A DNA stretch of 64,000 nucleotides, from contig NZ_JARVSM010000006.1 of assembly GCF_030209175.1 (NCBI RefSeq), positions 558,001 through 622,000 of the forward strand, written 5' to 3'. The DNA comes from Pseudomonas sp. efr-133-TYG-5 (GTDB taxonomy: Bacteria; Pseudomonadota; Gammaproteobacteria; Pseudomonadales; Pseudomonadaceae). Below, in pieces: positions 41,660-50,307 of this stretch. How positions within the stretch are numbered: the stretch's first letter is position 1; the number at the start of each line of letters is the position of its first letter. The notes under the pieces were generated by a model. The model saw only the letters and a program-made list of their open reading frames with translations. It was not told the DNA's origin and did no database searches. The position numbers were made by a program, and so were the translations under genes.

Positions 41660-43606
41660 TCAGACACGGAAGGCTTGTACGGCCGTGTGCAGCTGGCCGC
41701 CGAGCAGCAACAGGTTTTCGCCCTGCTCGCGGCCTTCGCCGATGCGCAGCAGGTTGGCGCCGCCCAACTGGTGAATGCGCTCGCTGTGATCGCGGATTTC
41801 ACTGACCGCGCCGCTCTGCTGGGCGGTGATGTCGGCGATGCGGATCGCGGTTTCGGAAATGGTCTGGATCGCGCCGACGATCTTGTCCAGCGCGCCGTCC
41901 GCCGATTGCGCCTGATTGGCCGTGGCTTCGGCGTGTTCGACCTGGGCGCGCATGCCTTCGACCGATTGCCGCGCAGCGGTCTGCAGGCCGGCGATCAGCG
42001 TCTGGATCTCGGCCGTGGCCCCCGCGGTGCGTTGTGCCAGCGAGCGCACCTCTTCGGCCACGACCGCAAAGCCGCGGCCCATTTCCCCGGCCCGGGCCGC
42101 TTCGATGGCGGCGTTGAGCGCCAGCAGGTTGGTCTGGTCGGCGATCGAGCGGATCACCGTCAACACGCCGCCGATGGTTGCCGACTCTTCGGCCAGGTGC
42201 TCGATCATCTGCGCATTGCCCTGCACCTCGCCAACCAGCGCATGCAGACCGGTGAGGCTCTGGCCGATGACTTGCTGCCCGTGTTCCACCGCCAGGCCGG
42301 CATGGCGACTGGCGTCCGCCGCCTGCCGTGCATCGCCGGCGACTTGCTGGATGGTCGCTTCCAGTTCGCCGAGGGAATCGCGGATCAGCGCGGTGTCCCC
42401 GGCCTGGTGTTCGGCGCCGCTGTGCAGGTCGTTGCTCAGCTCGGCCAGGGTGCGGCTGCTGCCCGCCACTTGTTCGGCATTGCTGCGAATGGTGCCGACC
42501 AGATCCACCAGATAGGCGCGCAGGCGATTGAGCGAGGCTTCGATGTCGTGCAGCTCGCGGTTGGTCTTGCCCAGGTGAATGTCGTGGCTGAAGTCGCCCT
42601 CGGCCCAGGTCGACAGCGCCGGCGCCAGGTTGGTCAGGGTGCGGGCCAGGCGCCGCTGCAAGGTGTCGATCAGCAATGCGATGAGCAGGATCAGGCCGAT
42701 CATCACCCCCTGCATCAGCCGCACTTCGCCCTGGATCTGCCCGTGCTGAGCGCGCACCACCGGTTCGAGGCCGGCGATGGCTTGCTGCACTGCGGCGATT
42801 TTCAGGTGGGTGGCGCTGCTCAGGTCCGTGCGTTTCTGGATTTGCTCGCGGGTCCGCGCCAGCTCCGCCGGGTAGCGCCCGAGCAGGCTGTTGAGTTCGC
42901 GCTTGAGACCGACGCCGGCATCTTCGGCGACGGCCTTGGTGCTGCTCTCGATGCCCATCATCGCGGCGAAATCGTCGCTGCCGGATGCATTGGTGGCGAC
43001 CACGCCGAGCAAGGGCAGGGCGTCCAGTGCTTCGGCCTGGGTGCGGATATTGCTGACTTCGCGCTCGACATCGGCGGCCAGTTCGCTGCGCCCGCTGCTG
43101 ACCAGTTTGTCCCGCGCCAACGACAGTTTGCCCAGGTGCTGGGCGGCGTTGAGCAGCGGCGTCAGATAGGCCGCGTTGCCATTGGCGTAGGTACTGAGCT
43201 GATCGAGGCTGGCGCTCAGTTCGCGCTCGGCCTGCACCAGCAGCGCCTGCGGGTCGCCGGCCAGTTTGCCGGCGGCCAGCAGGTCGGTCTTGCTGAAGTC
43301 GTCGAGGCTCGACAGGCTCGGGCGCAGGGTGTCGGCCAGCGCTGGCGGCAGTTCGCCGAGTTCTTTCTGCAGGCCGTCGATGGCCTGGCTGGCACTGCTC
43401 AGGCGCAGGGCGTCGCCACTGGCGAGGTAGTCCTCGACATTGCGCGCGACCTCATTCTGGAATTGCTGCGACAGGCCCAGGTAACGCTCCATCAACAGAT
43501 ACGGGCGTTCCAGGGCTTTTTGCGACCACCACAGCGTGGCGCCAAGGGCCACGCATACGGCGACCAGTAACAGCGTGTTGAGATTGGTGAGCAACTTCAG
43601 GCGCAT
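41660..43606 (-). CDS. ctpL: Methyl-accepting chemotaxis protein, CtpL-like
   Basis: A 648-residue chemoreceptor. It has an N-terminal helix (LLTNLNTLLLVAVCVALGATLWW), a large all-helical periplasmic domain of about 250 residues that fits the helical bimodular type, and a second helix near 300 (VMIGLILLIALLIDTL). A HAMP-like linker follows, then the signalling hairpin with GRGFAVVAEEVRSLAQRTAGATAEIQ. There is no C-terminal CheR pentapeptide. Its location between dsbD and gcbA equals PA4844 (CtpL, phosphate taxis, from memory). The ligand here is inferred from position only. Confidence 0.85.
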   Translation of the reverse strand: MRLKLLTNLNTLLLVAVCVALGATLWWSQKALERPYLLMERYLGLSQQFQNEVARNVEDYLASGDALRLSSASQAIDGLQKELGELPPALADTLRPSLSSLDDFSKTDLLAAGKLAGDPQALLVQAERELSASLDQLSTYANGNAAYLTPLLNAAQHLGKLSLARDKLVSSGRSELAADVEREVSNIRTQAEALDALPLLGVVATNASGSDDFAAMMGIESSTKAVAEDAGVGLKRELNSLLGRYPAELARTREQIQKRTDLSSATHLKIAAVQQAIAGLEPVVRAQHGQIQGEVRLMQGVMIGLILLIALLIDTLQRRLARTLTNLAPALSTWAEGDFSHDIHLGKTNRELHDIEASLNRLRAYLVDLVGTIRSNAEQVAGSSRTLAELSNDLHSGAEHQAGDTALIRDSLGELEATIQQVAGDARQAADASRHAGLAVEHGQQVIGQSLTGLHALVGEVQGNAQMIEHLAEESATIGGVLTVIRSIADQTNLLALNAAIEAARAGEMGRGFAVVAEEVRSLAQRTAGATAEIQTLIAGLQTAARQSVEGMRAQVEHAEATANQAQSADGALDKIVGAIQTISETAIRIADITAQQSGAVSEIRDHSERIHQLGGANLLRIGEGREQGENLLLLGGQLHTAVQAFRV

Positions 43607-43657
43607 GACGGCTACCAACGGCAGAAATGGTAAGCGCCTGAATTTATTGCGGTTCTG

Positions 43658-45328
43658 TTACAGGGTTATGACCGAATCGGTGGATTCCGATGAAAAAGTG
43701 GCACTTTGCTTTGAGTCGCGCGCCGTCTGCACGCGATTGCGTCCGGCACCCTTGGCACGGTACAGCGCCTCGTCGGCCTGGCTGGCCATCATCAGGCTGT
43801 CGGAGTCGTCGCGCATCTCCACCACCCCGGCACTGAAGGTGCACCAGAGGTCCTGCGGTTGCGCCGGATAGTGAATCTCGGCGAAGCGCTGGCGGATCTC
43901 GTCGAGGACTTTGTGCGCCGCTTCGATATCGGTGTCGGGCATGACGATGGCGAACTCTTCGCCGCCGTAACGGCCGATGAAGTCGGTCTTGCGCAGGCGT
44001 TGCTTGAGAAACAGCGCCAGGCTCTTGATGACTCGGTCGCCCATCGGGTGGCCGTGGCTGTCGTTGACCCGTTTGAAGTGGTCGATGTCGAGCATGGCAA
44101 AGCTCAGCGGCTTGTTTTCGCGACGGGCGCGGAACGAGCAGTCCTCGAGCAATTGCAGAATGTGCGTGTGGTTGTACAGGCCGGTGAGGCTGTCGCGAAC
44201 CATCCGCGCCTTGAGATTGCGTGCGCGGGCAGCGCGGTTGCGCACGGTGGTAATCAAATGACGCGGCTTGATCGGCTTGGTCAGGAAGTCATCGCCGCCC
44301 TCGCTCATGGCGTCGAGCTGCTTGTCCAGGTCGTCTTCGGCCGACAGATAGATGATCGGCACGCTGACGTAGCGGTCGTTATGACGGATGACCTTGGCCA
44401 GCTCGGTGCCGGTGCAGGCCGGCATGTACATGTCGAGGATGATCAGGTCCGGCTGGAAATCCGCCAGCTCGGCCATGGCCTGGATCGGTTCGATCAGGGT
44501 GCGGGTGACGATCCCGGCGCTGTTGAGCAGGCGTTCGGTATGCAGGGCCTGGGCGCGGGAGTCGTCGATGATCAGCACTTTATAGGGTTCGTACTGGGCG
44601 ACGCAGGTCAGGACTTCGATCTTCTCCAGCAGGCTCGAGGCTTCGAGGGTGCCGGTGAGAAATTCGCGGCCGCCGGCGCGCACGGCGGCGAGGCGCGTCG
44701 GCGTGTCGGTTTCATGCAGGCTGAAGAACAGCAGCGGCAGCGGTTCTTCCAGGCCTTGCTGGGCTTCGGCGGCGAGCTTCAGGCCGACACCGGGGGCACT
44801 GAAGTCGACGTCCATGACGATCGCCGCCGGCAAACGCTCGACCATCGACGAGCGAAACGCCGCGACGCTGTCCAGTGCCTGGGCGCTGAGGCCGAAGAAT
44901 TCCAGTTGCTTGGCCAGGCGTTCGGCGCGGTCGTGATCCTGCAGCATCACGTAGATCGGTTTGCGCAACGGTGGCAGGAACGTCTGGTCGAGCTGGTCGC
45001 CGTGGCGCAGGCCGGTGCGCGACAGACGCTGCATCAGGCGATTGAGGTCAGTGATCAGGCCGCTGCTCAGGCGCCCGCGATTGGCATCCACCGCGTCCAG
45101 CGACTGGCTGATGTGATGGGCCAGTTGCGTGTGCTCGGGTTGTTCGAAACGCTCGGCAAAACGCAGCAGGCGCAGGTTGGCCTCGCTCAGTTCGGCGAGG
45201 TCGGCAGTGGACCACTCACTGCGTTGCAGGCGCTGCCATATCTCAAGAATCTGACGTGCCTGATGAATTACCCGCTGGGCAAAGTGGTGCTTGAGGCGCT
45301 CACGGCTGGGGTCTTCTGGCTCGGTCAT
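43658..45328 (-). CDS. gcbA: Response-regulator diguanylate cyclase GcbA
   Basis: A 556-residue soluble protein. It has an N-terminal helical part, a degenerate receiver (about 130-245), a typical receiver (KVLIIDDS...LIILDMYMPACTG, about 255-370), and a GGDEF domain with an intact active site GGEEF at 455-459. The inhibitory I-site is RKTD at 446-449, so it should make cyclic di-GMP with product control. The position next to the chemoreceptor matches PA4843/GcbA, which promotes surface attachment. The ATG has AGGA only one base away, an unusual spacing; a stop codon lies four codons upstream, so no earlier start exists. Confidence 0.92.
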   Translation of the reverse strand: MTEPEDPSRERLKHHFAQRVIHQARQILEIWQRLQRSEWSTADLAELSEANLRLLRFAERFEQPEHTQLAHHISQSLDAVDANRGRLSSGLITDLNRLMQRLSRTGLRHGDQLDQTFLPPLRKPIYVMLQDHDRAERLAKQLEFFGLSAQALDSVAAFRSSMVERLPAAIVMDVDFSAPGVGLKLAAEAQQGLEEPLPLLFFSLHETDTPTRLAAVRAGGREFLTGTLEASSLLEKIEVLTCVAQYEPYKVLIIDDSRAQALHTERLLNSAGIVTRTLIEPIQAMAELADFQPDLIILDMYMPACTGTELAKVIRHNDRYVSVPIIYLSAEDDLDKQLDAMSEGGDDFLTKPIKPRHLITTVRNRAARARNLKARMVRDSLTGLYNHTHILQLLEDCSFRARRENKPLSFAMLDIDHFKRVNDSHGHPMGDRVIKSLALFLKQRLRKTDFIGRYGGEEFAIVMPDTDIEAAHKVLDEIRQRFAEIHYPAQPQDLWCTFSAGVVEMRDDSDSLMMASQADEALYRAKGAGRNRVQTARDSKQSATFSSESTDSVITL

Positions 45329-45764
45329 ATCCTGACTACTAGTTAGGGTGCATGCTGAGATCGACTGGTGGCTCTATGCTAGCACCTCTTTTCCCTTACA
45401 TGAGTGTCGCACGTCAATAATCTGCGGTCGGAGATCATTCAGTTTTCGACCGGTCAGTGCTGAATTCGACCTGCTCGTCGCTCTCGTGCCCGGGAACCGG
45501 GCGCTGGCCGCCAGGGCGATGTTCAGCCGCGTGAGTTTTCCCCGCTCTGTACATCACTGCGCTGAATGAGCCTGGCGGTGTTTGCCCGCGTCTAGCGGGA
45601 GTGTTTGCGGGGCGGCAGCTATCGGGGAATCCCCTACAATCTCCGGATGCGTCATGCGCCGGCACGATTTGCGGCTTATCGCCTTTCGCGGATGCGAGTC
45701 CAAGGCACGTTGTTGTATGGTTGCTGTCGAACCGTTGAACCCAAGTGATTGAAAGGATATCGCC
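45329..45764. promoter_or_regulatory. Divergent gcbA/DUF2333 intergenic region (436 bp)
   Basis: No convincing gene on either strand. A rightward -10-like TACAAT lies at 45635-45640 with a poor -35. AAGGATATCGCC just before 45765 is a good ribosome site. GCATAGAG, read leftward near 45370, could be part of a gcbA promoter. It is longer than the neighbouring spacers and could hold regulator sites for gcbA. Confidence 0.35.
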
Positions 45765-46832
45765 ATGCTGGACTGGAAGAACCGCGCGGGCAGCGCGCCT
45801 GAACGTGCCGCCGAGCCCAAGTCGGCCACCCGCAGTTACGTCGGCGGCCTGCTGTTGAGCCGCGCGCTGGCGACGTTGATCGGCCTTTACCTGTTGGTGA
45901 CCATTGGCCTGGGCTGGTACTGGAGCCAGGAGCCGGCGCTGTTCCCGGTGGCGCAGAACGCTCAGGTCGCAGCGGAGAAGGAAGGCAAGCAGATGGTGGT
46001 CGGCTACACCACCGTCGAGACCCTGAAGACCGTCGCCGGCACTCTGCTGGACAAGCCGGGTGGCTACATTTCCAACGACCGTTTCCCGCCGGGCCTGTGG
46101 ATGGACAACATGCCGAGCTGGGAATACGGCGTGCTGGTGCAGGTGCGTGACCTGACCCGGGCCCTGCGCAAGGACTTTGCCCGGTCGCAGTCGCAGTCGG
46201 CGGAAGACGCCGACCTGGCCAAGGCCGAACCGCGCTTCAACTTCGACAACAAGAGCTGGATCCTGCCATCGAGCGAGTCGGAGTATCAGGAAGGCATCAA
46301 TTCCCTGAGCCGTTATCAGGCGCGCTTGTCTGATCCGTCGCAGAAAAATGCGCTGTTCTACGCCCGCGCCGACAACCTCAACAACTGGCTGGGCGATGTC
46401 GGCACTCGTCTCGGTTCGCTGTCGCAACGGCTGTCGGCCAGTGTCGGCCGGGTCAAGCTCAACACCGCGCTGAAAACCGAAGTGCCGGCGGTGGGTGAAG
46501 TGCCGCAGGTCGACGAGGAAATCGTCGAGACCCCGTGGATGCAGATCGACAATGTGTTCTACGAGGCTCGCGGCCAGGCCTGGGCCCTGTCGCATCTGTT
46601 GCGCGCCATCGAAGTCGACTTCGCCGACGTACTGGCGAAGAAGAACGCCACTGTCAGCGTGCGCCAGATCATTCGCGAACTGGAAGCCTCGCAGGAACCG
46701 GTGTGGAGTCCGATGATTCTCAACGGCAGCGGTTTCGGTGTGCTGGCCAACCACTCGCTGGTCATGGCCAACTATATTTCCCGGGCCAACGCCGCGGTCA
46801 TCGATCTGCGTCAACTGCTCAACCAGGGCTGA
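45765..46832 (+). CDS. DUF2333 family membrane-anchored protein
   Basis: A 355-residue protein with one N-terminal transmembrane helix (LATLIGLYLLVTIGLGWYW, about residues 34-53) and a large periplasmic domain. The domain has the family block GGYISNDRFPPGLWMDNMPSWEYGVLVQVRDLTRALR. No function is established. It is the counterpart of PA4842 by gene order. The NUDIX gene follows after three bases, so the two are co-transcribed. Confidence 0.9.
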   Translation: MLDWKNRAGSAPERAAEPKSATRSYVGGLLLSRALATLIGLYLLVTIGLGWYWSQEPALFPVAQNAQVAAEKEGKQMVVGYTTVETLKTVAGTLLDKPGGYISNDRFPPGLWMDNMPSWEYGVLVQVRDLTRALRKDFARSQSQSAEDADLAKAEPRFNFDNKSWILPSSESEYQEGINSLSRYQARLSDPSQKNALFYARADNLNNWLGDVGTRLGSLSQRLSASVGRVKLNTALKTEVPAVGEVPQVDEEIVETPWMQIDNVFYEARGQAWALSHLLRAIEVDFADVLAKKNATVSVRQIIRELEASQEPVWSPMILNGSGFGVLANHSLVMANYISRANAAVIDLRQLLNQG

Positions 46833-46835
46833 GCC

Positions 46836-47393
46836 ATGAGCCACAACGCCAAGGAGGCTGCGCACCGCGCGGCCTCGGATGCCGAACAGATCGCCTGGGT
46901 CGACGAGCAGGACAATCTGCTCGGTGCCCTGGTGCGCGCCGACCTGCGCGAGCGCGGCCTGATCGGGCGGGGCACCTACATCATGCTGTTCAATTCTGCC
47001 GGTGAGCTGTGCGTGCACCGGCGCACCTTGAGCAAGGCCATCTATCCCGGTTACTGGGACGTCGCGGCGGGTGGCATGGTCCAGGCGCACGAAACCTATG
47101 CCGAATCGGCCGCCCGCGAACTCGAAGAGGAACTGGGCGTCAGCGGTGTGGAACTGACCGCCCACGACCATTTCTACTTCGAGGACACCGGCAACCGTCT
47201 GTGGTGCTCGGCGTTTTCCGCGGTGTGGGACGGGCCGTTGATCCTGCAGCCGGAAGAAGTCCTGGAAGCGCGCTTCATTCCGGTCGAACAGGTGATGCGG
47301 GAAATCGAGCACAAGCCTTATTGCCCGGACTCTCTGGCCGCGTTGCAGCGCTATCTGAAGGCCCGGCAAAGCGACGTCGCAAAGAAGCAGTAA
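46836..47393 (+). CDS. NUDIX hydrolase (YfcD-like)
   Basis: A 185-residue hydrolase with a perfect NUDIX box (G-x5-E-x7-RELEEELG), in the segment GMVQAHETYAESAARELEEELGV. WVDEQDNLLGALVRADLRERGL at the N-terminus resembles isopentenyl-diphosphate isomerase-like NUDIX proteins. The substrate is unknown. It lies directly behind DUF2333 and ends at a strong terminator. Confidence 0.93.
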   Translation: MSHNAKEAAHRAASDAEQIAWVDEQDNLLGALVRADLRERGLIGRGTYIMLFNSAGELCVHRRTLSKAIYPGYWDVAAGGMVQAHETYAESAARELEEELGVSGVELTAHDHFYFEDTGNRLWCSAFSAVWDGPLILQPEEVLEARFIPVEQVMREIEHKPYCPDSLAALQRYLKARQSDVAKKQ

Positions 47394-47397
47394 ATTG

Positions 47398-47429
47398 GCG
47401 CCGATTGGCTCTTAGCAATCGGCGTTTTT
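47398..47429 (+). terminator. Terminator after the NUDIX gene
   Basis: CGCCGATTG (47399-47407) and CAATCGGCG (47416-47424) form a 9-bp stem with an eight-base loop followed by TTTTT. A TACACT -10-like box for the next gene lies just beyond, at 47435-47440. Confidence 0.9.
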
Positions 47430-47570
47430 GCCGTTACACTGCGCGACCTTTTCAAGCGGCACCGGCCATGTTATCGGTGCCGTAGCGCTGCCCCTGCCTG
47501 AGTGGGGCTTCGCGGTCGATGACCTTGCCCAAGGTCGCGATCAGTCTTTGTCCTCCCGAGAGGATTGCCG

Positions 47571-47942
47571 GTGGCCAAAAAAGCCGCATCCTTCGCCGCC
47601 CTGGGCGGCCTGGTATTTTCCACCGACGCAGGTCGTCATTGTCCGGAATGCAGCAAGCCGGTGGACGCCTGTATCTGCAAACAAACCGTGATCCCGGCCG
47701 GTGACGGCATTGCCCGCGTGCGTCGCGAGAGCAAGGGCCGTGGCGGCAAGACGGTGACCACCATCACCGGCGTGCCCCTGGCCGAAGACGCGCTCAAGGA
47801 GCTGGCGACAACGCTGAAGAAGCGCTGTGGCACCGGCGGTGCGTTGAAAGACGGAATCATCGAAATCCAGGGCGATCATGTCGAGCTACTCTTGGCCGAG
47901 TTGATCAAGCACGGTTTCAAAGCGAAGAAGTCCGGCGGCTAG
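47571..47942 (+). CDS. yciH: SUI1/eIF1-like translation factor YciH
   Basis: A 123-residue protein with an N-terminal zinc-ribbon-like CPEC...CIC segment (about 29-41) and a SUI1 domain (GKTVTTITGVPL...GCGTGGALKDG-type motif). GTG at 47571 was chosen because GAGAGGA lies six bases upstream; an in-frame TTG two codons earlier is unlikely. Bacterial YciH affects initiation fidelity. It precedes speA, as in PAO1 (PA4840-PA4839). Confidence 0.93.
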   Translation: MAKKAASFAALGGLVFSTDAGRHCPECSKPVDACICKQTVIPAGDGIARVRRESKGRGGKTVTTITGVPLAEDALKELATTLKKRCGTGGALKDGIIEIQGDHVELLLAELIKHGFKAKKSGG

Positions 47943-47946
47943 CAGC

Positions 47947-48024
47947 CTCTGTGAAAACCACCTGCGGCTTGATCCGGCGCTGAAAGTCTTCGGTTCCGGC
48001 GTCGTCTCCATGGTTTTCACAGAG
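47947..48024. repeat. 14-bp perfect inverted repeat, possible mini-element
   Basis: CTCTGTGAAAACCA (47947-47960) and TGGTTTTCACAGAG (48011-48024) flank 50 bases in the yciH-speA spacer. Terminal repeats with a short non-coding core fit a miniature inverted-repeat element, or a long stem in the yciH 3' end. No T-run follows. Confidence 0.5.
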
Positions 48025-48162
48025 CCTGTTCATGACCGGTTTCTAAACTCGTAGCTGTCAGCGCGGTCTACCGCCGCGCTGACGAATCGTCATTTTCATT
48101 CTTTAGACTGCGCCGGCCTGAACGTCAGGCGACGCTCTATGACTTCTTTATAGGGGACTTCG

Positions 48163-50076
48163 ATGTCCGTACGACGCACACGCAAAGACGATGGCAGCCA
48201 ATGGACAGTTGCGGACAGCCGCAGTGTTTACGGGATTCGCCATTGGGGGGCCGGGTATTTCGCGATCAATGACGCCGGTCGCGTCGAAGTTCGTCCGAAC
48301 GGCCCGACCAGCTCGCCTATCGACCTGTTCGAACAGGTCGACCAACTGCGCAAGAGCGGCTTGTCCCTGCCGTTGCTGGTGCGCTTTCCCGACATCCTGC
48401 AAGACCGCGTCCGCCAGCTGACCGGTGCGTTCGACTCGAACATCGAGCGCCTGGAATACCAGAGCAAGTACACCGCCCTGTACCCGATCAAGGTCAACCA
48501 GCAGGAAGCGGTGATCGAGAACATCATCGCCACCCAGAACGTTTCCATCGGCCTGGAAGCCGGCTCCAAGCCTGAGCTGCTCGCAGTGCTGGCGCTGGCG
48601 CCGAAGGGCGGCACCATCGTCTGCAACGGCTACAAGGATCGCGAGTTCATCCGTCTGGCATTGATGGGCCAGAAGCTCGGCCACAATGTGTTCATCGTCA
48701 TCGAGAAAGAATCCGAAGTGGGCCTGGTGATCGAAGAAGCCGCCTCGCTGAAGGTCAAGCCACAGGTCGGCCTGCGCGTGCGCCTGTCGTCGCTGGCCTC
48801 GTCGAAATGGGCGGACACCGGCGGCGAGAAATCCAAGTTCGGTCTGTCGGCGGCGCAGTTGCTGTCGGTGGTCGAGCGCTTCCGCGCCGCCGGCCTGGAT
48901 CAGGGCATTCGTCTGCTGCACTTCCACATGGGCTCGCAGATCGCCAACCTCGCCGACTACCAGCACGGCTTCAAGGAAGCGATCCGTTACTACGGCGAGC
49001 TGCGCAACCTCGGTCTGCCGGTCGATCACATCGACGTCGGCGGCGGCCTGGGTGTCGACTACGACGGCACGCACTCGCGCAACGCCAGTTCGATCAACTA
49101 CGACATGGACGATTACGCCGGTGTCGTGGTCGGCATGCTCAAGGAATTCTGCGATGCGCAGAGCCTGCCGCACCCGCACATCTTCTCCGAGAGCGGCCGC
49201 TCGCTGACCGCGCACCACGCCATGCTGGTGGTGCAGGTGACCGACGTCGAGAAGCACAACGACGAAATCCCGCTGATCGAAAACAAGGAAGCGCTGCCGG
49301 AAACCGTGCAGTGGCTGGTGGACCTGCTCGGCCCGACCGACATTGAAATGGTCACCGAAACCTACTGGCGCGCCACGCACTACATGAGCGACGTGGCTGC
49401 CCAGTACGCCGACGGCAAACTGACCCTGGCCGAGAAAGCCCTGGCCGAGCAGTGCTACTTCGCCGTGTGCCGACGCCTGCACAACTCGCTGAAGGCGCGC
49501 CAGCGCTCGCACCGTCAGGTGCTCGACGAGCTCAATGACAAGCTGGCCGACAAGTACATCTGCAACTTCTCGGTGTTCCAGAGCCTGCCGGATACCTGGG
49601 CCATCGACCAGGTCCTGCCGATCATCCCGCTGCACCGTCTGGACGAAGAGCCGCTGCGCCGCGCGGTGCTGCAGGACCTGACCTGCGACTCCGACGGCAA
49701 GATCAACCAGTACGTCGACGAGCAGAGCATCGAGACCAGCCTGCCGGTACACGCGCTGAACGAGGGTGAAGACTACCTGCTGGGCGTGTTCCTGGTCGGT
49801 GCCTACCAGGAAATCCTTGGTGACATGCACAACCTGTTCGGTGACACCGACTCGGTGAACATCTACCAGAACGCCGACGGCAGCGTGTACCACGCCGGGA
49901 TCGAGACCCACGACACCATCGAAGACATGCTGCGCTACGTGCACCTGTCGCCGGAAGAGTTGATGACCCACTACCGCGACAAGTGCGCCAGTGCCCGCAT
50001 CAGCGCCACCGAGCGCACGCAGTTCCTCGATGCATTGCGCCTGGGCCTGACCCGTTCCTCCTACCTGTCTTCCTGA
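48163..50076 (+). CDS. speA: Biosynthetic arginine decarboxylase SpeA
   Basis: PLP enzyme converting arginine to agmatine for putrescine and spermidine, 637 residues. The PLP lysine is Lys110 in ALYPIKVNQ. Other family blocks: HFHMGSQIANL, DVGGGLGVDYDG, ESGRSLTAHHAML, and the C-terminal active-site Cys508 in TCDSDGKI. RBS AGGGGA precedes the ATG. It is a single gene preceded by the 78-base inverted-repeat element. Confidence 0.98.
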   Translation: MSVRRTRKDDGSQWTVADSRSVYGIRHWGAGYFAINDAGRVEVRPNGPTSSPIDLFEQVDQLRKSGLSLPLLVRFPDILQDRVRQLTGAFDSNIERLEYQSKYTALYPIKVNQQEAVIENIIATQNVSIGLEAGSKPELLAVLALAPKGGTIVCNGYKDREFIRLALMGQKLGHNVFIVIEKESEVGLVIEEAASLKVKPQVGLRVRLSSLASSKWADTGGEKSKFGLSAAQLLSVVERFRAAGLDQGIRLLHFHMGSQIANLADYQHGFKEAIRYYGELRNLGLPVDHIDVGGGLGVDYDGTHSRNASSINYDMDDYAGVVVGMLKEFCDAQSLPHPHIFSESGRSLTAHHAMLVVQVTDVEKHNDEIPLIENKEALPETVQWLVDLLGPTDIEMVTETYWRATHYMSDVAAQYADGKLTLAEKALAEQCYFAVCRRLHNSLKARQRSHRQVLDELNDKLADKYICNFSVFQSLPDTWAIDQVLPIIPLHRLDEEPLRRAVLQDLTCDSDGKINQYVDEQSIETSLPVHALNEGEDYLLGVFLVGAYQEILGDMHNLFGDTDSVNIYQNADGSVYHAGIETHDTIEDMLRYVHLSPEELMTHYRDKCASARISATERTQFLDALRLGLTRSSYLSS

Positions 50077-50094
50077 CAGATTCCTGAGTCGCCT

Positions 50095-50143
50095 CGGGTT
50101 GTCTGAAATTGTTCCGGCTGGACCGGAAGTTTCAGACAACCCG
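50095..50143. other. Long stem-loop after speA
   Basis: CGGGTTGTCTGAAA (50095-50108) pairs perfectly with TTTCAGACAACCCG (50130-50143), and inside it TTCCGG/CCGGAA (50112-50117/50123-50128) makes a second stem. The structure lies 19 bases after the speA stop. There is no T-run, so it may protect the mRNA end or act as a factor-assisted terminator. Confidence 0.7.
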
Positions 50144-50307
50144 GTGCGAAACCTCTTCTTTTTCGCGCGAAACGACCTGGCGCCCAGCCGGGAAAGTGAT
50201 GTCGTCTGCTTTTCGCGTAGGTCATTTCCTAAGTTGTACTTCGGCCCTCTACTCGGCCATGGCTCTCGGCGAGAATCCCCGGCCGCCCCTCCTGTAGAGA
50301 ATCGCCC

